From contig NZ_CP118747.1 of NCBI RefSeq assembly GCF_030996345.1, forward strand, positions 62,001 through 126,000: DNA of 64,000 nt, given 5' to 3'. Made by a program: the position numbers and the translations under genes. Shown here piece after piece: positions 27,691 to 37,210 of the stretch. This DNA comes from Acidithiobacillus sp. AMEEHan (GTDB lineage: Bacteria > Pseudomonadota > Gammaproteobacteria > Acidithiobacillales > Acidithiobacillaceae). Under the pieces are notes generated by a model, which searched no databases, was not told the DNA's origin, and worked only from the letters and a program-made list of their open reading frames with translations. Position 1 is the first letter of the stretch. The number at the start of each line of letters is the position of its first letter.

Positions 27691-27718
27691 ACCGGGGAGG
27701 CCCGTCCTTCCCGGTTTT
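27691..27718 (+). terminator. Hairpin followed by TTTT between the oxidoreductase and EamA genes
   Basis: ACCGGGGAGG at 27691-27700 pairs with CCTTCCCGGT at 27706-27715 (one G.U pair), with a 5-base loop, and leads into TTTT. It resembles a modest intrinsic terminator that may reduce read-through into the EamA gene. Confidence 0.6.
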
Positions 27719-27739
27719 GCAGCAGAAGGCTTCTTTCCG

Positions 27740-28648
27740 ATGCGTTCCCGAGAAACATATCTGGCTTTCACTGCGATTTTTCTGATCGCTTTGATCTGGG
27801 GCTACAATTGGGTGGTGATGAAGGTCGCGTTGCAAGACAGCGCGCCACTGCTCTTTGCCGCTCTACGAGTAGTGCTCAGCACGCCGGTTTTGTTGCTGTT
27901 CCTGATCATGCAGAAGCGCTCTCTGGCGCTGCCGCCGCTGATTTACATTCTGCCCTACGGCCTCTTGCAGAGTACCGGCTTTGTCGGCGCCACCCTGCTG
28001 GCCCTGGAATATGCCGGAGCGGGTAAAACCGCGATCCTGGTCTACATGATGCCGATCTGGCTGATGCTCTTCGCCTGGCCGGTACTGGGGGAACGCCTGC
28101 ACGGGCTACAAATTCCCGCGCTGGTGTTGGCGCTACTTGGGCTCGTTGTCATTCTGGAGCCATGGCAGGCAGGCTCCTCGCCCTGGCAAGGTCCATTCTT
28201 TGCGATTTTGTCGGGAGTTTCCTGGGCGGCCTCGGCGATCTGGCACAAACGCTTCATGCCCAAGGGTCAGGACCTGATCACCGCAACCTTCTGGCAAGCC
28301 TCCATCGGAGGTCTGGCACTCCTCATCGCGGCGCTGGTGCTGGAAGGCTGGCAGGTGCGATGGACGGATCCCTTTATTGCTGCCCTGGCCTACAATGTCG
28401 TTCCCGGAACTGCACTCGCTTATGTACTGTGGCTCTTTGCCTTGCGCCATCTTCCTTCGGGGGTGGCAGGCATCGCCACCCTCCTCGCCCCTCTCATCGG
28501 CGTCCTGGCAGCCTGGCTGCAACTAGGTGAACGTCCCAGCCTCTGGGAAGCCATTGGGATGGCGGCAATCTTCTCTGCGCTCATCCTGGTCAGCTGGCAA
28601 CACCTGCGGCCCAAGGAGGAAAGCCTCGTCCTGACTACGCAAGATTGA
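27740..28648 (+). CDS. EamA/DMT-family transporter
   Basis: 302 residues with ten predicted helices in two EamA repeats. It starts with FTAIFLIALIWGYNWVVMK, the standard first helix of the family, and ends with ATLLAPLIGVLAAWLQLGERPSLWEAIGMAAIF. DMT transporters export amino acids or small metabolites; the substrate is unknown. It follows the TetR-regulated pair, behind a hairpin terminator, so it may be partly coexpressed. Confidence 0.9.
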   Translation: MRSRETYLAFTAIFLIALIWGYNWVVMKVALQDSAPLLFAALRVVLSTPVLLLFLIMQKRSLALPPLIYILPYGLLQSTGFVGATLLALEYAGAGKTAILVYMMPIWLMLFAWPVLGERLHGLQIPALVLALLGLVVILEPWQAGSSPWQGPFFAILSGVSWAASAIWHKRFMPKGQDLITATFWQASIGGLALLIAALVLEGWQVRWTDPFIAALAYNVVPGTALAYVLWLFALRHLPSGVAGIATLLAPLIGVLAAWLQLGERPSLWEAIGMAAIFSALILVSWQHLRPKEESLVLTTQD

Positions 28649-28791
28649 GGTGAGAATCAGCACGGTGGCCTGTTCCTCGCTCATTCCCGATTGCAGCGTA
28701 AAAACCAATATCTCAGAAGCTCAACTGCATTAAAATTACGGGTCTAACGAAAACAGCGCGACAAGACACCGCTCTAAAGCAGCATCACGCA
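28649..28791. other. 143-bp gap at the left edge of an AT-rich patch
   Basis: Between the stops of the EamA gene and the convergent orphan gene. I see no RNA gene or convincing terminator. A short minus-strand frame runs into it from the orphan gene, but nothing supports it. Confidence 0.5.
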
Positions 28792-29628
28792 TCATTTGCG
28801 CAATCTCTTCAGTATCGTCAGAGGCAAACGTCCGCCTGGAACAACGATATCCAGAGCGTCGCCCGCTACATCCATAAGAAAGTCCGGATCTTTCATCATG
28901 GATATCAGTTCCTTCTTCATTCTGCCACCGCCCACAGTTTTTCCATTGAGACCATCCACCTCCAATACCGCCGTCTTTTGGTCCCAAAGACACTCAAAGG
29001 CATAAACCGGATGATAGTAAAGATAGACTTTATCAAAAGTAATTATATCACTTATTATCTCGCTAGCGTTTACAGAGTGCGCAAGCTCTCTTTCAGTTAT
29101 ATGGATAATCGTCGCGAGCTTTTTCTCCGGCTGCAACAATAGATTGTCCTGCAGGACATCTTCAAACGTCAGCTCCTGCTGTTCCGAAGAATGCTTTTCT
29201 ATGTATTCAACCATCTCTTTTTTGTTCACGTCTCTTTTTGTTCCATAGACATGCGAAACATGAACCTTTTTATTTTTACAGTGCTCCGTCACCGGAATGT
29301 GTATTTTTCGGTCTTGCTTGACATCAAATCTATTCCCGTCAATCTCTATTGAATGAGCATCAGGATTTTTAATTTCTACGGAATATGAAGAAATCGACTT
29401 GAAGAATATCTCTCGCTCCGCCTCAACATACCAGAATGGTTCATATCTTTTCTCTGAGTTGATGATAGTTACGCTTTCATTTGACGGACGCTTCCATACC
29501 TTCAACTTATCCAGGACACCGAAGGCAGATACTTTGTTATTTTCAGCAATCTGTCTCGCAGCCTTATCGTCCAGACGCTCCACCATCTTCAAATATCGCA
29601 AGTAATCATCACAAAATTTCGTTTCCAT
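28792..29628 (-). CDS. Orphan protein of unknown function in an AT-rich patch
   Basis: 278 residues, starting METKFCDDYLRYLKMVERLDD. I recognise no family. The base composition is clearly more AT-rich than the neighbours and codon use includes many A/T-ending codons, suggesting horizontal transfer. The protein is mostly polar with alternating strand-like segments. A notable stretch, YYHPVYAFECLWDQKTAVLEVDGLNGKTVGGG, has the look of a small ligand- or zinc-associated beta domain seen in several uncharacterised proteins. The C-terminus (VAGDALDIVVPGGRLPLTILKRLRK) is weakly hydrophobic then basic. There is no signal peptide. It stands alone, with unrelated flanking operons. Confidence 0.7.
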   Translation of the reverse strand: METKFCDDYLRYLKMVERLDDKAARQIAENNKVSAFGVLDKLKVWKRPSNESVTIINSEKRYEPFWYVEAEREIFFKSISSYSVEIKNPDAHSIEIDGNRFDVKQDRKIHIPVTEHCKNKKVHVSHVYGTKRDVNKKEMVEYIEKHSSEQQELTFEDVLQDNLLLQPEKKLATIIHITERELAHSVNASEIISDIITFDKVYLYYHPVYAFECLWDQKTAVLEVDGLNGKTVGGGRMKKELISMMKDPDFLMDVAGDALDIVVPGGRLPLTILKRLRK

Positions 29629-30062
29629 AGCTTACCCCAAGATATCCAAGAGAATTTTTTCCGCCTCCATTCTAAAAAATAGAAGCAGCGACTCGTAGAA
29701 CACTCTGCACTCTACAATCCGTTTAGCCCGGAGGAAAGAACCATTAATCAATCACGCATTTCGGAAATCAAGCACTGCACAGACGTACCGTGCCAGAGCT
29801 TCATAGCTTCTTGACTCGTTCAGCAATAAGCCATACGTTCCGTGCCTCTAAACCCAGCACGCGCGAATATACCATCGCGCCTGATTTGATCGTGTTCTGT
29901 CCGTCGCACTCGCAGAGAATACTTACCGGCCAGCGCTATCACGATCGCCATGGACAGCCTAACTGCTAGCGCCTGCATCTCCTTCCGTTGCCCAACCACA
30001 GGGCGGCCAGTTGATCATAAGCACCGGGAAGCTGATGCGGCAACATTAGATTACAGACCGAA
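29629..30062. other. 434-bp non-coding stretch with a possible gene remnant
   Basis: No intact gene is seen between the orphan gene and guaA. On the minus strand an open frame of 44 codons, closed by the stop at 29801-29803, reads ...GAMVYSRVLGLEARNVWLIAERVKKL, which looks like a genuine protein C-terminus without its start. It may be the tail of a deleted accessory gene. No terminal repeats or transposase fragments were recognised. Confidence 0.4.
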
Positions 30063-31670
30063 TCACTCCCACTCGATGGTGGCGGGCGGCTTGCTCGAAA
30101 CGTCGTAGGTGACGCGGTTGATGCCACGTACCTCGTTGATGATACGGCTGGAGACCTTTTTGAGCAGGGCGTAGGGTAGTTCGGCCCAGTCGGCGGTCAT
30201 GAAGTCGCTAGTCTGCACGGCGCGCAGAGCAACCACATAGTCGTAGGTGCGACCATCGCCCATCACGCCAACGCTTTTGACCGGCAAGAACACGGCAAAG
30301 GCCTGACTGGTGAGGTCATACCAGCTTTCGCCACTTTCGGTGTCAATGCTTGCCCGCAGTTCTTCGATGAAAATGGCGTCGGCTCGGCGGAGCAGATCGG
30401 CGTATTCTTTTTTGACCTCGCCAAGAATGCGGACCCCCAAACCCGGACCGGGGAAGGGATGTCGATAGACCATCTCCCGCGGCAGGCCAAGGACCAGACC
30501 CAGTTCCCGGACCTCATCCTTGAACAGCTCGCGCAGAGGTTCGAGTAATTCCAACCCGAGTTGTTCCGGCAGGCCACCGACGTTGTGATGGCTCTTGATG
30601 GTGGCGGCCTTCTTGCTCTTGGCACCGCCCGACTCGATGACATCGGGATAGATCGTCCCCTGCGCCAAAAAGCGAACGCCGCGATGACCGGGTCGGGCCC
30701 CTTTGAGTTTCCCGGACTCGGCCTTGAAGACCTCGACAAAGAGGCGACCGATGATCTTGCGCTTCTGCTCCGGGTCGGTAACGCCGGCGAGTTCGCGCAG
30801 AAAGAGCTCACTGGCATCCACCCGCACGACCCTGGCATGGAGCTGACCGGCGAACATGTCCATGACCATGTCTGCTTCGTTCAGGCGCAAGAGACCGTGA
30901 TCGACGAAAACGCAGGTGAGCTGATCACCAATCGCGCGGTGGATCAGGGCAGCGGCGACACTGGAATCTACACCACCGGACAGGCCCAGGAGGACCTCTT
31001 CCTCGCCAACCTGTTCGCGAATGCGCGCCACCGCCGCGGCGACATAGTCACCCATCACCCAGTCGCCCGAGCAGCCGCAGATTTCGTGCACAAAGCGGCG
31101 CAGCAGCACCCTCCCCTGCAGCGTATGGGTGACCTCGGGATGAAACTGTACCCCGTAATAACCGCGCGCCTCGTCTGCCATCCCGGCGATGGGGCAGCTG
31201 GCGGTGCTCGCCATCAGCCGGAAGCCAGGCGGCAGTGCCGTAACCTGGTCGCCGTGACTCATCCAGACCTTGAGCATGCCGTACCCCTCCGGCGTCCGGA
31301 AATCTTCGATACCTTGCAAGAGCCGGGTGTGGCCTCGGGCGCGGACTTCGGCATAGCCGAATTCCTGATGGTCTGTCCAGCTCACCGTACCACCCAGTTG
31401 CGCCGCCATGGTCTGCATACCGTAGCAGATACCGAGTACCGGCACCCCGATCTCCCAAACCGCCTGCGGTGCCCGCAATTCGTGGTGTTCGTAGGTGCTG
31501 CCATGGCTTCCGGAAAGGATGATGCCTTTAGGCGCGAAATCGCGTACAAACGCGTCACCCACATCGCAGGGGTGAATTTCACAATAAACATGCAGCTCGC
31601 GCACGCGGCGAGCGATGAGCTGGGTGACCTGAGAACCAAAGTCTAGGATGAGGATACGTTCTTCACTCAT
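30063..31670 (-). CDS. guaA: GMP synthase (glutamine-hydrolysing)
   Basis: 535 residues from the ATG at 31670 ([21 protein letters not shown]); a GTG at 31682 overlapping the guaB stop would add four residues. The class I glutaminase domain has C82 in GICYGMQ and QFHPEVTHT. The ATP pyrophosphatase has the P-loop LSGGVDSSV, and the C-terminus holds the XMP-binding dimerisation domain. It makes GMP from XMP. It is cotranscribed with guaB directly upstream. Confidence 0.96.
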   Translation of the reverse strand: MSEERILILDFGSQVTQLIARRVRELHVYCEIHPCDVGDAFVRDFAPKGIILSGSHGSTYEHHELRAPQAVWEIGVPVLGICYGMQTMAAQLGGTVSWTDHQEFGYAEVRARGHTRLLQGIEDFRTPEGYGMLKVWMSHGDQVTALPPGFRLMASTASCPIAGMADEARGYYGVQFHPEVTHTLQGRVLLRRFVHEICGCSGDWVMGDYVAAAVARIREQVGEEEVLLGLSGGVDSSVAAALIHRAIGDQLTCVFVDHGLLRLNEADMVMDMFAGQLHARVVRVDASELFLRELAGVTDPEQKRKIIGRLFVEVFKAESGKLKGARPGHRGVRFLAQGTIYPDVIESGGAKSKKAATIKSHHNVGGLPEQLGLELLEPLRELFKDEVRELGLVLGLPREMVYRHPFPGPGLGVRILGEVKKEYADLLRRADAIFIEELRASIDTESGESWYDLTSQAFAVFLPVKSVGVMGDGRTYDYVVALRAVQTSDFMTADWAELPYALLKKVSSRIINEVRGINRVTYDVSSKPPATIEWE

Positions 31671-31678
31671 GGAGGCGA

Positions 31679-33145
31679 TCACTCTACCCGGTAGTTGGGG
31701 GCTTCTTTGGTGATGTGCACGTCGTGGACGTGGCTTTCACGCACACCGGCTTGGGTGATCTTGATGAATTTCGCGTCGCGCGCGAGCTGTGCCAGATCGG
31801 CGGCACCCAGATAGCCCATACTGGAGCGCAGCCCCCCCAGAAGCTGATGGATGACCTGGGCCGCCGGACCCTTGTAGGGCACCCGACCTTCGACGCCCTC
31901 AGGCACCAGCTTGGGGGCCTCGGGACTGCTGGCATCCTGGAAATAGCGATCGGCAGAGCCCTGCTGCATGGCACCCAGGGAGCCCATACCGCGATATGCC
32001 TTGAAGCTGCGCCCCTGATAGAGCTCGATCTCGCCGGGGGCCTCGTCGGTACCCGCCAGTAGGCCACCGACCATGACCGTATGCGCGCCCGCCGCCAAGG
32101 CCTTGGCAAAATCCCCCGAGAAACGCACTCCACCATCGGCCACCAAGGGTACGTCAGTACCCGCCAGCGCCTCGGCGACAGTGCTGATCGCGGTGACCTG
32201 CGGCACACCAACACCGGCAACCATGCGCGTGGTGCAGATGGAACCGGGGCCAATACCCACCTTGACGCCGTCGGCGCCGGCACCGACCAGGGCCTTGGCC
32301 GCCTCCGCCGTGGCGATATTGCCACCAATCACTTCGACCATCGGAAAATGTTTTTTCACCCAGGACACGCGATCCAGTACACCCTGACTATGGCCATGGG
32401 CGGTATCCACAATGATCAAGTCCACACCAGCTTCAACCAGACGCTCGACGCGCTCGTCGGTGCCAGCGCCAACCCCAACCGCCGCCCCCACCAGCAGACG
32501 CCCAAAACCGTCACGGCAGGCGTTGGGATGGGCGGTGGCCTTACTGATATCCTTGACGGTGATCAGCCCACGCAGCTCGAAGCGGTCGTTGACCACGAGG
32601 ATCTTTTCGATGCGATGTTTGTGCAGCAGATCCTTGGTGGTATTGAGGCTGCTGCCCTCCGCCACCGTCACCAGGCGCTCTCGCGGGGTCATGACGCTGC
32701 TGACTGGCGCCTCCATGCGCGTTTCGAAACGCAGGTCGCGGTTGGTGACGATACCTTCCAAGCGGCCGTCCTCGCCAACGACCGGGACACCGGAAATACC
32801 GTGCCCGGCCATCAGCAGCAAAACCTCACGGATCGTGGCGTTGGGACCGGTAACGATGGGGTCTTTGATCACTCCCGCCTCGAACTTCTTGACCCGCCGT
32901 ACCTGCGCCGCCTGCGCCTCGGGGCTCATGTTTTTGTGAACGATGCCAATACCACCCTCCTGAGCCATGCAGATGGCCATCGCCGCCTCGGTGACGGTAT
33001 CCATGGCGGCAGACAGCAGGGGGATGTTGATCTGCAGATTGCGGCTCAGGCGAGTACGAACCTGGACATCGCGCGGCAGTACAGTCGAGTGGGCGGGAAC
33101 GAGCAGAACGTCGTCAAAAGTCAGGGCTTCGCCAATCAGTTGCAT
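31679..33145 (-). CDS. guaB: Inosine-5'-monophosphate dehydrogenase
   Basis: 488 residues, standard length. The TIM-barrel catalytic domain carries the active-site loop [18 protein letters not shown] with the IMP-linked cysteine. Two CBS domains are inserted between about residues 95 and 205 ([33 protein letters not shown]). It oxidises IMP to XMP using NAD, the first step to guanine nucleotides. Its leader contains a terminator-like hairpin directly before the ribosome site. Confidence 0.96.
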   Translation of the reverse strand: MQLIGEALTFDDVLLVPAHSTVLPRDVQVRTRLSRNLQINIPLLSAAMDTVTEAAMAICMAQEGGIGIVHKNMSPEAQAAQVRRVKKFEAGVIKDPIVTGPNATIREVLLLMAGHGISGVPVVGEDGRLEGIVTNRDLRFETRMEAPVSSVMTPRERLVTVAEGSSLNTTKDLLHKHRIEKILVVNDRFELRGLITVKDISKATAHPNACRDGFGRLLVGAAVGVGAGTDERVERLVEAGVDLIIVDTAHGHSQGVLDRVSWVKKHFPMVEVIGGNIATAEAAKALVGAGADGVKVGIGPGSICTTRMVAGVGVPQVTAISTVAEALAGTDVPLVADGGVRFSGDFAKALAAGAHTVMVGGLLAGTDEAPGEIELYQGRSFKAYRGMGSLGAMQQGSADRYFQDASSPEAPKLVPEGVEGRVPYKGPAAQVIHQLLGGLRSSMGYLGAADLAQLARDAKFIKITQAGVRESHVHDVHITKEAPNYRVE

Positions 33146-33161
33146 CGGAGATCCTCAAATG

Positions 33162-33194
33162 AAAAAGGGCCGGGCATCGCTGCACACCCAGCCC
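33162..33194 (-). terminator. Terminator-like hairpin in the guaB leader (candidate attenuator)
   Basis: Read on the minus strand, GGGCTGGG (33194-33187) pairs with CCCGGCCC (33174-33167) with one wobble, around a 12-base loop, and is followed at once by TTTTT (33166-33162). The guaB start lies 17 bases further. Since the proposed guaB promoter lies upstream, the hairpin is within the leader and should lower or control read-through. Confidence 0.6.
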
Positions 33195-33209
33195 CGTCAG
33201 GCATGAGCA

Positions 33210-33239
33210 ATGATAGCTGCGGGGCAAAAAAAATGCCAA
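33210..33239 (-). promoter_or_regulatory. Probable guaB promoter
   Basis: On the minus strand TTGGCA (33239-33234) and TATCAT (33215-33210) are separated by 18 bp, predicting a start near 33203 and a leader of about 58 nt that holds the hairpin at 33162-33194. Confidence 0.5.
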
Positions 33240-33325
33240 TTTACGCACTACAATTCCCGCCGCTGGCGGGTGTAGCACCGCCCTGCTAGATTTATCGGCC
33301 TTCCGACCGCGTGGGAGCCGCGCAC

Positions 33326-34387
33326 ATGCGCTTTCGCAATCACAAAATCTGGACGGCTCTGCGCTGGGGCATCCTGCTTATTGCGAGCCTGGCGCTGTCC
33401 CGACTGTTCCAAGTCCTTGGCATCCCTGCTGCCCCCCTCTTTGCCGCTATGCTCGCCGGGATCCTGCAGGCGAGCTGGACGACTGTTCCCTATGGGCGTG
33501 GCTTTCCCCGCGCCGGCCAAGCCCTGCTTGGCTTGGAGATTGGTTTGCTCTTCAGCAAGCAAGCGATGGCAATCATCCTGCGCCATTGGGCACCCATCCT
33601 GCTCATCAGCGCGGCCACCCTGCTTCTCAGTCTAGCGATCGGCGTCCTCTTCAGTCGCTGGCAAAAAGTGGATAGCAGCACCGGTTTGTTGGGAATGACC
33701 GCTGGCGGCGCGGCCGGCATCACCGCCATTGCCCAGGAGCTCGGCGCCGAGACCGGCTTGGTGGCTATCCTGCAGTATCTGCGCGTGGTTCTCGTCATGC
33801 TCAGTCTGCCCTTGGTCGCGCTGTTGATCTTTGCTCGTCCCATCCAGGACGCAACCGGACTGCATACCGTCCACGCCAGCTGGTCTGGCAGCGTAGTCCT
33901 GCTGATTTGTGCCGCCGCCGCCGTGTGGATTGCCAAACGCATCCATTTGACCACGCCGTATCTGCTTGGCCCACTCTTCGTCAGCCTTGCACTGACGGCA
34001 AGCCAACACAGTCCGACCCCGGCACTACCCCGCAGCCTGCTGCTCCTTGCCTACCTACTGATCGGCTGGCAGGCGGGGTTACAACTATCCTTGGCGCGTC
34101 TGCGTGCCTACCTGCGACTGCTGCCGCATGCTCTAGCGCTGATCGTTGCCCTGAACCTGCTCTGCGCCCTGCTGGGAATCCTTCTGGCGCAGCTGGTGGG
34201 GGTAAGCGATCTCGATGGCTACCTGGCTACCGCGCCAGGCGCGCTCTATGCCGCCGTAGCGGTCAGCATGGCGACCCATGGCAACGTGCTCTTCGTGCTC
34301 GGCGCCCATCTCGCGCGCTTACTGATGATGTTGATCATCATGCCACCACTCGCCCAACGCCTGCGGCGCAAGCGTACCGTCGAGTGA
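33326..34387 (+). CDS. AbrB-family membrane protein (putative transporter)
   Basis: 353 residues from the ATG at 33326; an in-frame start at 33311 would add five. About ten membrane helices arranged as an internal duplication, with motifs typical of the AbrB/PF05145 family: GIPAAPLFAAMLAGI, AGQALLGLEIGLLFS and GLLGMTAGGAAGITAIAQELGAE, repeated near the end as YLATAPGALYAAVAVSMATHGN. Members have been linked loosely to regulation of, or transport by, diverse operons; the substrate is unknown. It is divergent from guaB. Confidence 0.85.
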   Translation: MRFRNHKIWTALRWGILLIASLALSRLFQVLGIPAAPLFAAMLAGILQASWTTVPYGRGFPRAGQALLGLEIGLLFSKQAMAIILRHWAPILLISAATLLLSLAIGVLFSRWQKVDSSTGLLGMTAGGAAGITAIAQELGAETGLVAILQYLRVVLVMLSLPLVALLIFARPIQDATGLHTVHASWSGSVVLLICAAAAVWIAKRIHLTTPYLLGPLFVSLALTASQHSPTPALPRSLLLLAYLLIGWQAGLQLSLARLRAYLRLLPHALALIVALNLLCALLGILLAQLVGVSDLDGYLATAPGALYAAVAVSMATHGNVLFVLGAHLARLLMMLIIMPPLAQRLRRKRTVE

Positions 34388-34410
34388 ACTCCGGTGGCAG
34401 CTGTCATTCA

Positions 34411-34439
34411 TTTCGAATATTGCCGATTTTTCGTATACA
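34411..34439 (+). promoter_or_regulatory. Probable pcnB promoter
   Basis: TTTCGA (34411-34416) and TATACA (34434-34439) have a 17-bp spacer in the short gap after the AbrB-type gene. The -10 box is good, the -35 weak. Transcription would begin near 34446, about 30 bases before the proposed pcnB start. Confidence 0.45.
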
Positions 34440-34476
34440 CTGTGCGCGCCAATTGTCGGAGGGCTGGAATCACACT

Positions 34477-35925
34477 TTGGTCTCCCTGAAAAACTTCATT
34501 GCGGCACAATTAGCCGAAGATGCAGTGCCGCCGCCCGCTACTGCCACGCAGACGCCGTCTTTGCCGGCCGGGGCGCAAGTCATCCCGCGAGAGAAACACA
34601 ACATCTCCCGCCGCCAGATCAGTGACGCTGCCCTGCAGGTTCTCAATGGCTTGCATCGAGCCGGCTACCAGGCCTACCTGGTGGGCGGCAGCGTGCGCGA
34701 CCTGCTGCTCGGTCGCGAGCCCAAAGATTTCGATGTCTGTACCGACGCCAGGCCAGAGGAAGTACGCAAACTCTTTCGCCGCAATGCGCGCCTCATCGGT
34801 CGGCGCTTCATCCTCGTGCACGTACAATTTGGCCGGGAGATCATCGAGGTAGCCACCTTTCGCGGGGGTGACAGTGACGGGCAAACGGTTAGTGCCAGTG
34901 GGCGTATTTTGGCGGACAACGTCTATGGCACTTTGGAAGAAGACGCGCAGCGCCGCGATTTCACCGCCAACGCCCTGTACTACAACATAGCTGACCGCAG
35001 CATCATCGATTTTTGCGGCGCCATGGTCGATATCGAGGCCCAGCGCTTGCGCATGATTGGCGAAGCAGCGCAGCGCTTCCACGAAGATCCGGTGCGCATG
35101 CTACGGGCCGCGCGCTTTGCCGCAAAACTCGGCTTTCAACTCGATCCCGCCATCGAGTCTGCCATACCTCCTTGCCGCGAGCTGCTGCGCGAGGTGCCTC
35201 CGGCCCGCCTGTACGAAGAGACCGGCAAGCTGTTTCTGGCCGGCTTTGCCCAACAGAGTCTGGCAGTCTTGCAGCGCTACGGGTTGTTCACCGCCCTCTT
35301 TCCCCAACTCGCGGAACTGCTGGAGCGCGCCGAGGAAGGGATTGCCCGCGAACTGATCCAACTCTCTCTGCGCAACACCGATGCACGGGTAATTGCCGGT
35401 AAATCCGTGCATCCGGCCTTTCTCTTTGCGGCGATGCTCTGGCCAGTGCTGGTGGCGGAGCAAGAGCGGCTGATGCAGGAGGACAAGCCTGAGGCGGTGG
35501 CCATGCAGCAGGCGGCCAGTGCAGTGCTGGAGGAAAACCGTGGACAGATTGCCATTCCCCGTCGCTTTACCTTGACGATCCGGGAAATCTGGGACCTGCA
35601 GGCACGTTTTCATCGTCGCGGCGGGCGTCGACCTTATGCCCTGCTCGCCCACGAGCGTTTCCGCGCGGCCTTCGATTTTTTGCAGCTCCGTTGCGAGGCC
35701 GGCGCCGATCTCACCGCCTTGGCGCAGTGGTGGCAGCAATTTCAGGATGCCGACAGTGAGGGTCGCAAGGAGCTCATCGAATCGGCTCGCCGGGAGGACC
35801 GGGACAACGAAGCTCCGCTCGGTCCCCTGCCCGCCGGCGAGGCCAAGCGCGGCAAGCGGCGGCGACGGCGGCGACGGACTCCCAAACAAGCATCGGAACC
35901 CGTAGCCGCGGCAGAAGGCGAATAG
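34477..35925 (+). CDS. pcnB: Poly(A) polymerase I
   Basis: 482 residues if translation begins at the TTG at 34477; the open frame runs much further up but overlaps the AbrB-type gene. No ATG is suitably placed, and GGAGGG at 34458 is the nearest ribosome site. The nucleotidyltransferase core shows AYLVGGSVRDLLLGREPKDFDVCTDA with the metal-binding DXD, then RRDFTANALYYN and DPVRMLRAARFAAKLGF. The C-terminus is highly basic (GKRRRRRRRTPK), as in PcnB. It adds poly(A) tails that promote RNA decay. The start is uncertain. Confidence 0.88.
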   Translation: MVSLKNFIAAQLAEDAVPPPATATQTPSLPAGAQVIPREKHNISRRQISDAALQVLNGLHRAGYQAYLVGGSVRDLLLGREPKDFDVCTDARPEEVRKLFRRNARLIGRRFILVHVQFGREIIEVATFRGGDSDGQTVSASGRILADNVYGTLEEDAQRRDFTANALYYNIADRSIIDFCGAMVDIEAQRLRMIGEAAQRFHEDPVRMLRAARFAAKLGFQLDPAIESAIPPCRELLREVPPARLYEETGKLFLAGFAQQSLAVLQRYGLFTALFPQLAELLERAEEGIARELIQLSLRNTDARVIAGKSVHPAFLFAAMLWPVLVAEQERLMQEDKPEAVAMQQAASAVLEENRGQIAIPRRFTLTIREIWDLQARFHRRGGRRPYALLAHERFRAAFDFLQLRCEAGADLTALAQWWQQFQDADSEGRKELIESARREDRDNEAPLGPLPAGEAKRGKRRRRRRRTPKQASEPVAAAEGE

Positions 35926-35935
35926 GTCCCGCGCA

Positions 35936-37210
35936 GTGGTCCTCGACAGCGACCACGGAGAACTTCTGCAACGCATCCAGGATTTCTGGCCGGCTGCTCG
36001 CGTGCAGCAGCTTCGCTTTCTGGGCGCAAAGGTCCAAGCCCTTGGTTCTCGGCTTTATCTCGTCGGCGGCGTGGTCCGTGATCTCTTCCTTGCCCGCCCT
36101 AGCCAGGACTGGGATCTTGCCATCGACGGCCCACTCGAACCCTTTCTTGATGTGTTACAAGACCTGGGTTTCCGGCTCGACAAACGTTCGCGATTCGATA
36201 CCGCCACTCTCGTAGGCCCGGAGGGGTTGCGCTGGGATCTGGCCCGCTGTCGCGGCGAGCGTTACCCCCAGCCTGCCGCCTTGCCCGAGGTTTTCCCCGC
36301 CGACATCCATACCGACCTGCAGCGCCGCGATTTTCGTTGCAATGCCATCGCCCTGCAGCTCACCCCGGACGCCTTTGCCGAGGTCCTCGACCCTTTCTGC
36401 GGACGCGAGGATCTCCGCGCCGGCATCCTGGAGGTGCTGCACCCTCGATCTTTCCAGGACGACCCGACGCGGATCCTGCGCGGACTGCGTTTTGCCAAGC
36501 GCTTCGGCTTTTCTCTGGGTCCGCAGTCCCGCCAACAACTGCGCGAGGTGCTCGAAACCCATGTCTTTGTCCATCTGGGGGGTGCTCGGCTGTTTCGCGA
36601 ACTCTCCCTATTGCTGCAGCTTCCTGGACTGCCCGGAAACCTGCAGACATTGCGCGACTGGGGTTTGGGACCGCTCCTACCGCCATTGGCGTCAGCACCG
36701 ACAGAGATCTGGCCAGCGCTAGAGCGGCTCGAACAGTCCCTCGATAAATACCAACAGCAATTTCAGGACACCCCTGACCGGCCTGCCACGGCCCTACTTC
36801 TGCTTGCCCATTTCACTTCCGAGGAAGTGCGAAGGCAGCATTGGCAACATTGGCAGTGGCATGCGGACCGGGCCTGGCTGCACGACCTCGCCGCCTTACC
36901 GGCTCGACTACCGGGGCCGACACCGGCGATGCAGGCGCGCTACTGGCAGAGCTGGACGCCGGCAGGTATCCTTTGCGCTTTGGCCCTTCAGGAGGATCCC
37001 GGGCTGAATCGCTCGGCCTGGCACTATCTGCAGGTACAACGCTGGCAAAGGGTGCCGGTAGATGGTCGGGACCTCCAGAACTGGGGAATCCCCGCCGGCC
37101 CACGACTCGGCGATCTGCTCGCGCGTCTGCAAGATGCGGCCTGGAATGGAGCCTTTGAAGACAAGGATGGTGCCCTGCGTTGGCTGAAACAAGAAAAGCT
37201 ACTGCCGTGA
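35936..37210 (+). CDS. cca: tRNA nucleotidyltransferase (CCA-adding-like), class II polymerase
   Basis: 424 residues with a GTG start, 10 bp after pcnB. The core motifs are LYLVGGVVRDLFLARPSQDWDLAIDG (metal-binding DXD as DWD), RRDFRCNAIALQL and DPTRILRGLRFAKRFGF. It is a paralogue of the preceding PcnB but lacks the basic C-terminal tail, consistent with CCA addition or repair. The C-terminal 170 residues are weakly conserved. Class II enzymes cannot be assigned with certainty from sequence alone, but pcnB directly before it supports cca here. Confidence 0.8.
   Translation: MVLDSDHGELLQRIQDFWPAARVQQLRFLGAKVQALGSRLYLVGGVVRDLFLARPSQDWDLAIDGPLEPFLDVLQDLGFRLDKRSRFDTATLVGPEGLRWDLARCRGERYPQPAALPEVFPADIHTDLQRRDFRCNAIALQLTPDAFAEVLDPFCGREDLRAGILEVLHPRSFQDDPTRILRGLRFAKRFGFSLGPQSRQQLREVLETHVFVHLGGARLFRELSLLLQLPGLPGNLQTLRDWGLGPLLPPLASAPTEIWPALERLEQSLDKYQQQFQDTPDRPATALLLLAHFTSEEVRRQHWQHWQWHADRAWLHDLAALPARLPGPTPAMQARYWQSWTPAGILCALALQEDPGLNRSAWHYLQVQRWQRVPVDGRDLQNWGIPAGPRLGDLLARLQDAAWNGAFEDKDGALRWLKQEKLLP

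Noticed and set aside
28736-28993. Minus-strand ORF overlapping the end of the orphan gene
   Set aside because: Its translation is low-complexity over the overlapped part, it lacks a ribosome site, and the orphan frame has a natural-looking C-terminus.
30561-31646. Long plus-strand ORFs opposite guaA, guaB, the RND pump and ubiD
   Set aside because: They are GC-driven shadow frames opposite conserved genes, rich in His, Arg and Gln, with no family similarity.
35936-37210. Fusion of the two nucleotidyltransferases by frameshift
   Set aside because: pcnB ends with a natural basic tail and stop, and the next gene has its own complete catalytic core and start, so they are two genes.
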